Source: Thermopolyspora flexuosa
Lineage (GTDB): Bacteria; Actinomycetota; Actinomycetes; Streptosporangiales; Streptosporangiaceae
Assembly (NCBI RefSeq): GCF_006716785.1
Contig: NZ_VFPQ01000003.1
Location: forward strand, 1 to 43,922
Reading direction: 5' to 3'
DNA length: 43,922 bases
The position numbers and the translations under genes were made by a program. The notes under the pieces are model-generated. The model was not told the origin of the DNA. It did no database searches and was given only the letters and a program-made list of their open reading frames with translations. Shown here piece after piece: positions 38,488-43,922 of the stretch (the stretch's first letter is position 1; each line of letters begins with the position of its first letter).

Positions 38488-39339
38488 GTGAGTCGTACCC
38501 GCACCCGAACCCCCGTCGCCGACCCGGCCTGCGTGGACGCCGTCGACCTGGCCCGGAAGGCGGCCGAGGAGATCGCCCGTCCGGGTGAGGTGGGCGAGCA
38601 CCTGGGTTTCGACGTCGAAGGCGATCGCGTCATCACACATTACTTCGCCTGCCTGGACCGGGCCTACCGTGGGTGGCGGTGGGCCGTCACCGTGGCGCGC
38701 GCCGCCCGCGCCCGCCACGTCACCGTGAGCGAGACCGTGCTGCTGTCCGGCGAGGGCGCGCTGCTGCCGCCCACCTGGGTGCCGTGGAGCGAGCGGCTGC
38801 GCCCGGGGGACCTCGGGGTCGGCGACATCCTGCCCGCCCCGGCCGACGACGACCGGCTCGTGCCGGGCTACACGTCGGCCGACGACGAGTGCGACCACCA
38901 GATGATCTGGGAGCTCGGCCTGGGCCGGGCCCGCGTGCTCTCCGCCCACGGCCGTGACCTGGCGGTGCGCCGCTGGTACGGCGGCGACCACGGCCCGCAC
39001 ACCCCGATCGCCTACGCGGCCCCGGCGCAGTGCTCGACCTGCGGCTTCTACTGGCCGCTCGCGGGCTCGCTCGGGCACATGTTCGGCGTGTGCGCCAACG
39101 AGTACGCGCCGGACGACGGCCGCGTGGTCTCGGCCGACCACGGCTGCGGCGCCCACTCCGAGGCGGCCGTGCCGTCCCCGGCCACCGAGACCGCCCCGCC
39201 GATCCTCGACGACATGGGGTACGACCTCATGGACGAGCCCGACGAGCTGCGCGCGGGCGAGGAGGGCAAGCCCGGCGAGGACGAGGTGCCGCCGGGTTCG
39301 GTGGACGAGACCGCCTCCGAGCCGTTCGGCCATTCCTGA
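38488..39339 (+). CDS. DUF3027 protein
   Basis: A 283-aa protein of the actinobacterial DUF3027 family. Residues 14-110 (VDAVDLARKAAEEIA, YFACLDRAYRGWRWAVTVARA) and the segment EGALLPPTWVPWSERLRPGDLGVGDILP are the conserved parts. A Cys-rich stretch follows near 180-225 (CSTCGFYWPLAGSLGHMFGVCANE, then CGAHSE) and could bind a metal. The tail is acidic. No function is known for the family. GTG 38488 has no visible ribosome-binding site and could be leaderless. The large HATPase protein follows 108 nt later on the same strand. Confidence 0.87.
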   Translation: MSRTRTRTPVADPACVDAVDLARKAAEEIARPGEVGEHLGFDVEGDRVITHYFACLDRAYRGWRWAVTVARAARARHVTVSETVLLSGEGALLPPTWVPWSERLRPGDLGVGDILPAPADDDRLVPGYTSADDECDHQMIWELGLGRARVLSAHGRDLAVRRWYGGDHGPHTPIAYAAPAQCSTCGFYWPLAGSLGHMFGVCANEYAPDDGRVVSADHGCGAHSEAAVPSPATETAPPILDDMGYDLMDEPDELRAGEEGKPGEDEVPPGSVDETASEPFGHS

Positions 39340-39447
39340 CCCGAGAAGTGACGGCGGCGTCCGGCGGACCGGGCGTCGCCGTGTCGTTTGCCGGGCCGGC
39401 CGTACCGCCGGCCCCGTCACCAGGACCTTCGACAGGAACGCAGACTC

Positions 39448-42400
39448 ATGAGCGACACCTTCGACACCGCGCGGATCCGGCGGACCGTGCTCGCCGCGTG
39501 GGCCGCCTCCCCGGCGCGGTTTCGCGAGGACGCGAACGCCGAGGAGGACTTCGCGCTCGGCGGCTACCGCGACCGGCTCGTGGTCGAGCTCGCCCAGAAC
39601 GCGGCCGACGCGGCGGCGCGGGCCGGCATCTCCGGGCGGCTCCGCCTCACCCTGCGCGACGGGGTGCTCATTGCCGCGAACACCGGCGCGCCGCTCGACG
39701 CCGCCGGGGTGGCGAGCCTCGCCACGCTGCGCGTGTCGGACAAGCGCGGCGAGACGAACGTGGTCGGCCGCTTCGGGGTGGGCTTCGCCGCCGTGGTGTC
39801 GGTGTGCGACGAGCCGCTGATCTATTCCCGGGCCACCGGGGGCGTGCGCTGGTCCCGCGCCGAGACCGCCGAGCTGGTCGCCGCCGAGCCCGCGCTCGCC
39901 GAGGAGCTCGCCGCCCGCGACGGGCACGTGCCGCTGCTGCGCCTCCCGTTCCCCGCCGAGGCCGAGGTGCCCGAGGGCTTCGACACCGTCGTGGTGCTGC
40001 CGCTGCGCGACGAGGCCGCCGAGCGCGCGGTACGGCGCATGCTCGAGGAGACCAGCCCGGCGCTGCCGATCGCCATGCCGTCGCTCGGCGCGATCGAGAT
40101 CGAGCTCGACGGCGAGATCCGCACGGTCACCGCCGAGGGCTGGCGGGTGGTCGAGGCGTCCGGCCGGTTCACCCCCGAGCAGGTGGCCGAGCTGTTCGCG
40201 GACCGGCCCACCGAGGAGCGCACCCGGCCGTTCTGGCTGGTGCGCTGGGCCGTACCGGTCGGGGACGGCGCCACCGGTACGGCGGGCGAGCCCGGCCCGC
40301 TCCCCAAGGACGTGCGGCCGGTGGTGCACGCGCCCACGCCCAGCGACGAGCCGCTCGACCTGCCCGCGCTGCTCATCGCCACGTTCCCGATGGCGACCGA
40401 CCGCCGCCACGTCGCGCCCGGGCCGCTCACCGACTTCCTCGTCGAGCGGGTCGCCGAGACCTACCTCGACCTGCTCGCCGCGCTGCCGCGCACCCCGCGG
40501 CTGCTCGACCTCGTGCCGGGGCCGATCGGCCGGGGCGAGCTCGACGCCGCGATCCGGCGCGCGATCCTGCGCCGCCTGCCCGACACCCCGCTGCTGCCCG
40601 CGCTCTCCCCGCCCGCCGACGACGAGGACGGCACCTCCGGCTGGTCCGCCGGGGACCGCCCCGCCACCGCCGCCACCCCCGGCGACGGCGCCGAGGCCCC
40701 GTGGATCGTGTCCGGGCGGCAGGCCTCGGTGGTCGCCGGGCCCGCCGAGTTCCTCGCCAAGATCGCCGAGTTCGTGCCGGGGCTGCTGCCCGCGGGCTGG
40801 CCGTACCGGAGCCCGGCGCTGACCGCGCTCGGGGTGAAGCGGGTGGAGCTCGCCGACGTGGTCGACATGCTCTCCGGCGAGGCGGTCGAGGACAAGGACC
40901 CGGCCTGGTGGCGGTCGCTGTACGAGGTGCTGCCCGCCGACGACCTGGAGGCGATCGGCGCGATCCCGGTCCCGCTCGCCGACGGCCGCCTGGTGCGCGG
41001 CCCGCGCGGCACCCTGCTCATGTCCGAGCCGGGCGCGCGCATCGACCCCGAGGTGCTCGCCCCGCTCGGGCTGCGCATCGTGCACGCCGACGCCGCGCAC
41101 CCGCTGCTGCTGCGGCTCGGCGCGGCCGAGGCCACCCCGCGCACCGTGCTGGAGGACCCGCTCACCCACGCCGCGGTGACCGGGTCGCTCGACGCCGACG
41201 ACCCCGAGCCGGTGGCGCAGGCCGTGCTCTCCCTCGTCGAGGCCGCCGGGCTCACCCCCGGCGAGGCCCCCTGGCTCGCCGAGCTCGCGCTGCGCGGCGC
41301 GGACGGCGAGCTGTACCCGGCGAGCGAGCTGCTGCTGCCGGACGGCAAACTCAGCAAGATCGTCGCCCCGGACTCGCCGTTCGGGGTGGTCGCCGCCGAC
41401 CTCGTCGCGCGGTACGGCCCGCGGGTGCTGGAGGCGGTCGGCGTGCTCGACGGCTTCGCCACGGTCGCCGACGCGGACGTGCTGCTCGACCCGGACGAGT
41501 GCGACCACGCGCTCGACCGCGAGGACGAGTGGCTCGAGGCGATCCGCGAGCTGCTGCCGGACGCCGACGTGCCGCCGATCGGCCGGGAGTTCTACGCGGT
41601 GCGCGACCTGGAGTTCGTCGCCGACTGGCGGGGCGCGCTCGAGCTGCTCACCCGGCCGCCGCTGCGCGCCGCGCTGCAGCCGATGCGGGTGCTCGCCGGC
41701 GGCGAGATCGTCGAGGTGCCCTCCTACACCGCCTGGTGGCTGAGCACCCACCCGGTGCTCGACGGCCGCCGCCCCACCACGCTGCGCGTGCCCGACGGCG
41801 ACCCGCTGCTGTTCGGCCTGTACGGCGACGCGCCGGAGGGCATCGACCGCACCGCGCTCGCGCTGATCGGCGTGCGCACCACGCTGGCGGACCTGCTCGC
41901 CTCGCACGGCGGGCCGGACGAGCTGCTCGGCCTGCTCGCCGACCCGGAGCTCGAGGTCGACCGGGCCCAGCTCCGCGCGCTGTGGACCGCGATCGCGGCG
42001 GTCCCGCCGGAGCGGGTGCGGCCGCCCGCGGCGGTCCGGGCCGTGCTGGGCGGGGAGATCGTGGTCGCGGACGCCGAGGACGGCGCCGTGATCGGCCCGG
42101 ACGGCACGCCGGAGGGCGCCGAGCCGCCCGGCTGCCCGGTGGTGGTCGAGGCCCCCGACCTGCTGCCGCTCGTCGCCTCCCGGCCGCTCGTGCTCGCGCC
42201 GTTCGACCTCGCCGAGGCGCTGTCGGAGGTGCTCGACCTGCCGCTCGCCGGGGAGATCGTGCCGGGCGAGGTCACCTCGACCGGCGTGGAACGGCCGGTG
42301 CCCCCGCAGGTCCGCTCGCTGCTGCCGACCGCCCCCGCCACCTATGTCGAGCACGAGCGGCTGCTCGTCGACGGTAAGCCCGCCGCGTGGCGGTTCCACG

Positions 42401-42558
42401 AGGGCGTCGTGCACGCCTCCGGGATCGAGGGGCTCGCCCGCGGCCTGGCCTGGGCGAGCGGCCAGTGGAGCGACCGCCTCGCCGTGGCGGCGTTGCTGCA
42501 CAACCCCGAGGCGGTCCCGCTGCTGCTCGCCGAGGCCGACCTCGACGGCTCCGCCTGA
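39448..42558 (+). CDS. Sacsin-like large ATPase (HATPase_c family, GHKL)
   Basis: A 1036-aa protein with an N-terminal GHKL/Hsp90-type ATPase domain. The N-box is ELAQNAADAA (48-57, with Glu48, Asn51 and Asp54), and the G-box region SDKRG and GRFGVGFAAV (107-116) is intact, so ATP binding is expected. The rest (about 250-1036) is a long Leu- and Asp-rich array with no recognisable catalytic motif, like the sacsin repeats of the eukaryotic chaperone sacsin. ATG 39448 has AGGA about 10 nt upstream. Bacterial relatives are conserved in actinobacteria with DUF3027 next to them; the role is not known. Chaperone-like action is an inference from the ATPase fold. Confidence 0.85.
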   Translation: MSDTFDTARIRRTVLAAWAASPARFREDANAEEDFALGGYRDRLVVELAQNAADAAARAGISGRLRLTLRDGVLIAANTGAPLDAAGVASLATLRVSDKRGETNVVGRFGVGFAAVVSVCDEPLIYSRATGGVRWSRAETAELVAAEPALAEELAARDGHVPLLRLPFPAEAEVPEGFDTVVVLPLRDEAAERAVRRMLEETSPALPIAMPSLGAIEIELDGEIRTVTAEGWRVVEASGRFTPEQVAELFADRPTEERTRPFWLVRWAVPVGDGATGTAGEPGPLPKDVRPVVHAPTPSDEPLDLPALLIATFPMATDRRHVAPGPLTDFLVERVAETYLDLLAALPRTPRLLDLVPGPIGRGELDAAIRRAILRRLPDTPLLPALSPPADDEDGTSGWSAGDRPATAATPGDGAEAPWIVSGRQASVVAGPAEFLAKIAEFVPGLLPAGWPYRSPALTALGVKRVELADVVDMLSGEAVEDKDPAWWRSLYEVLPADDLEAIGAIPVPLADGRLVRGPRGTLLMSEPGARIDPEVLAPLGLRIVHADAAHPLLLRLGAAEATPRTVLEDPLTHAAVTGSLDADDPEPVAQAVLSLVEAAGLTPGEAPWLAELALRGADGELYPASELLLPDGKLSKIVAPDSPFGVVAADLVARYGPRVLEAVGVLDGFATVADADVLLDPDECDHALDREDEWLEAIRELLPDADVPPIGREFYAVRDLEFVADWRGALELLTRPPLRAALQPMRVLAGGEIVEVPSYTAWWLSTHPVLDGRRPTTLRVPDGDPLLFGLYGDAPEGIDRTALALIGVRTTLADLLASHGGPDELLGLLADPELEVDRAQLRALWTAIAAVPPERVRPPAAVRAVLGGEIVVADAEDGAVIGPDGTPEGAEPPGCPVVVEAPDLLPLVASRPLVLAPFDLAEALSEVLDLPLAGEIVPGEVTSTGVERPVPPQVRSLLPTAPATYVEHERLLVDGKPAAWRFHEGVVHASGIEGLARGLAWASGQWSDRLAVAALLHNPEAVPLLLAEADLDGSA

Positions 42559-42568
42559 CCGAGCCTGA

Positions 42569-42600
42569 GCCGCCCGGGCGCACGGTCCCGCCTGGGCGGC
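42569..42600. terminator. Hairpin between convergent genes
   Basis: GCCGCCCGGGCG (42569-42580), eight bases, CGCCTGGGCGGC (42589-42600): twelve pairs with one wobble. It lies 11 nt past the ATPase gene and 11 nt from the DUF2530 gene stop. Confidence 0.7.
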
Positions 42601-42610
42601 GCGGGCCAGG

Positions 42611-42964
42611 TCAGCGGTTGTGCTCGGCGGGCGGCACCGCGTGCGGCTCGGCCGTACGCGCCTCGCCGGCCGTGCCGTTCGCCGACGTGTGGCCGGTGGC
42701 GGGTTCGCCGGTCGGCGCCCCGGTCCGCTCGTCGGTCGCGGGCCCGATCGGGTTACGGGCCTTGTAGCGGCGGGAGTACCACAGCCCGAACAGGCCGCCG
42801 CCGATGCCGGCCACGCAGGTCCAGACCCACCAGGGCTCCGCCACGGCGGGGCGCGCGATCAGCAGCACGACCAGCGCGATCGCCCACAACGCGGTGCCGA
42901 CGAGGAACGTCGCCGTGTCGTTCGTCTTCATCGGCTGCAGGTCCGGGCGCTTCGGCTGGCTCAC
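42611..42964 (-). CDS. DUF2530 membrane protein
   Basis: A 117-aa protein. Residues 1-18 are polar (MSQPKRPDLQPMKTND). Two hydrophobic segments follow: LVGTALWAIALVVLLIA (about 21-38) and WVWTCVAGIGGGLFGLWY (about 46-63). The C-terminus is Thr-, Gly- and Ala-rich. This layout is the actinobacterial DUF2530 family, whose role is unknown. GTG 42964 is the start. The gene converges on the large ATPase gene and is divergent from the permease. Confidence 0.85.
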   Translation of the reverse strand: MSQPKRPDLQPMKTNDTATFLVGTALWAIALVVLLIARPAVAEPWWVWTCVAGIGGGLFGLWYSRRYKARNPIGPATDERTGAPTGEPATGHTSANGTAGEARTAEPHAVPPAEHNR

Positions 42965-43034
42965 GTCTCAAGACTAAGCGACGGCCTCAGCCGGGGGCCG
43001 GAAGCGGGGAGGGCCAAAGCACCTGGTAAGAGCG

Positions 43035-43045
43035 GTTACGGTAAC
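43035..43045 (+). repeat. Short palindrome GTTAC-G-GTAAC
   Basis: Arms GTTAC and GTAAC around one base. It lies between the divergent DUF2530 and permease genes, 186 bp before the permease start, in the probable promoter area. It could be an operator but is short. Confidence 0.35.
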
Positions 43046-43230
43046 GTGAGCGTGGTTCGGTGCTGTGCGAAGCAGCGCGGGCCGCGAACGAATTGGTTGC
43101 GATCCCGTCACCGTCCTTCGGCAGGTCTTCCCGCATGTGAAACCGGCTGTCACGCTGCGCGCGTGAGCGTCACACGTGCCGCACCTTCCCCCAAATCCCC
43201 AGTCCCCCAAAAACACCCTCGAGTAGTTCA

Positions 43231-43922
43231 ATGGACCGTTTCTTCCGCATCAGTGAGCGTGGCTCCACCATCGGCCGCGAGATACGCGGCGGCCTCGCCA
43301 CGTTCTTCACGATGGCGTACATCGTGGTGCTGAACCCCCTGATCATCGGCACCGCGCAGGACGCCGACGGCCAGTACCTCGGCGACGGCTCCGCGCCGAA
43401 CTTCGCCCTCGTCGCCGCCGCCACCGCGCTCGTCGCGGGCGTGCTCACCATCGTCATGGGCCTGGTGGCGAACGTCCCGTTCGCCATCGCCGCCGGGCTC
43501 GGGATCAACGCGTTCCTCGCGTACGGCATCGCCTCCCACATGTCGTGGGAGGACGCGATGGGGCTCGTGGTCCTTGAGGGCATCGTCATCACGATCCTCG
43601 TGCTCACCGGCTTCCGGGTCGCGGTGTTCCGCTCGATCCCGACCGAGCTGAAGACCGCGATCAGCGTCGGCATCGGCCTGTTCATCGCCCTGATCGGCTT
43701 CGTGGACGCCGGGTTCGTGCGGTCGGGCAGCGGCGTGCCGGTCGAGCTCGGCATCGGCGGCACGCTCACCAGCTGGCCGTGCTCGTCTTCGTGATCGGCC
43801 TGCTCGTCAACCGCGGCCCTCGTCGCCCGGCGGGTCCGCGGCGCGATCCTCATCGGCATCGTCGGCATGACGATCCTCGCGATCATCGTCGAGGCGATCG
43901 TCGGCGCCGGCGGCTCGCAGAC
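43231..43922 (+). pseudogene. NCS2 xanthine/uracil-type permease, frameshifted twice and truncated by the window end
   Basis: The product matches NCS2 (AzgA/PbuG-like) permeases that import purines or uracil. The first 180 residues read normally: MDRFFRISERGSTIGREIRGG, FFTMAYIVVLNPLI, AAGLGINAFLAYGI. After TLTSWP (codons ending at 43779) one base is missing: a G of the expected CCGG. The frame then meets a stop at 43792-43794. An extra A at 43809-43810 restores the original frame, and AALVARRVRGAILIGIVGMT continues to the window end. In the shifted frame, the intervening bases read VLVFVIGLLV, which is what the family has there. Two compensating single-base changes 30 bases apart suggest either sequencing error or a real mutant gene. 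ATG 43231 is used; no strong ribosome-binding site was seen. Confidence 0.9.

Noticed and set aside
36619..42501. A 1960-codon minus-strand open frame
   Set aside because: It is the antisense shadow of the sacsin-like, DUF3027 and MFS genes. Its Arg/Gly/Pro/Ala composition matches no family and it crosses several real genes.

Overview
This window is chromosomal DNA from a high-GC Gram-positive bacterium, almost certainly an actinobacterium. The evidence is the codon bias, the GC-rich gene bodies, the frequent GTG starts and the gene set: SepF, DUF1707, DUF3263, DUF3027, DUF2530, bacterial XPB, HelD, a CysO-like sulfur carrier and a groEL with CIRCE operators. The neighbourhood threonine-synthase-like gene, MoaD/CysO-like gene, cold-shock gene, groEL resembles what I recall from Streptomyces. 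My best guess for the order is Streptosporangiales, without proof.

Layout. 1-1860: 3' half of a 23S rRNA, a 5S rRNA and two intrinsic terminators, the end of an rRNA operon. 1860-5308: gene-poor DNA holding only a short SepF-family gene. 5309-10858, minus strand: a membrane protein of unknown function, argS, plsX (TTG start, six-codon leader ORF) and a DUF1707 protein. 11052-12428: a KamA-like radical-SAM protein. 12865-15556, minus strand: a small gene behind a perfect LexA box, a PEBP-family protein and a TagG/TagH-type ABC exporter. 16191-18735: an oligopeptide-binding lipoprotein convergent with a SAM hydrolase. 18999-22389: a DUF3263 regulator, otsB and otsA (convergent), and an ECF sigma factor.

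22683-27061 is the most interesting block. A clear SAM-I riboswitch precedes a threonine-synthase-family PLP enzyme and a sulfur-carrier protein ending in Gly-Gly. A cold-shock gene and a groEL behind two tandem CIRCE operators follow. A SAM-sensing element on a threonine-synthase-like enzyme paired with a sulfur carrier points to homocysteine/methionine synthesis from O-phosphohomoserine rather than threonine synthesis.

27190-35284 carries nucleic-acid enzymes on the minus strand: a HelD-type ATPase behind a cluster of palindromes, bacterial XPB, and a helicase-C/WYL protein. A small membrane protein with a palindromic operator and a Pro-Gly-Tyr-Gln-rich repeat protein lie among them. 35649-42964 holds a HAD phosphatase, a long cold-shock protein, an MFS transporter, a DUF3027 protein, a large sacsin-like HATPase protein and a DUF2530 protein. 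The window ends inside an NCS2 purine/uracil permease gene that shows a one-base loss and a compensating one-base gain about 30 bases apart.

No tRNA, CRISPR array, intact insertion sequence or prophage was seen.
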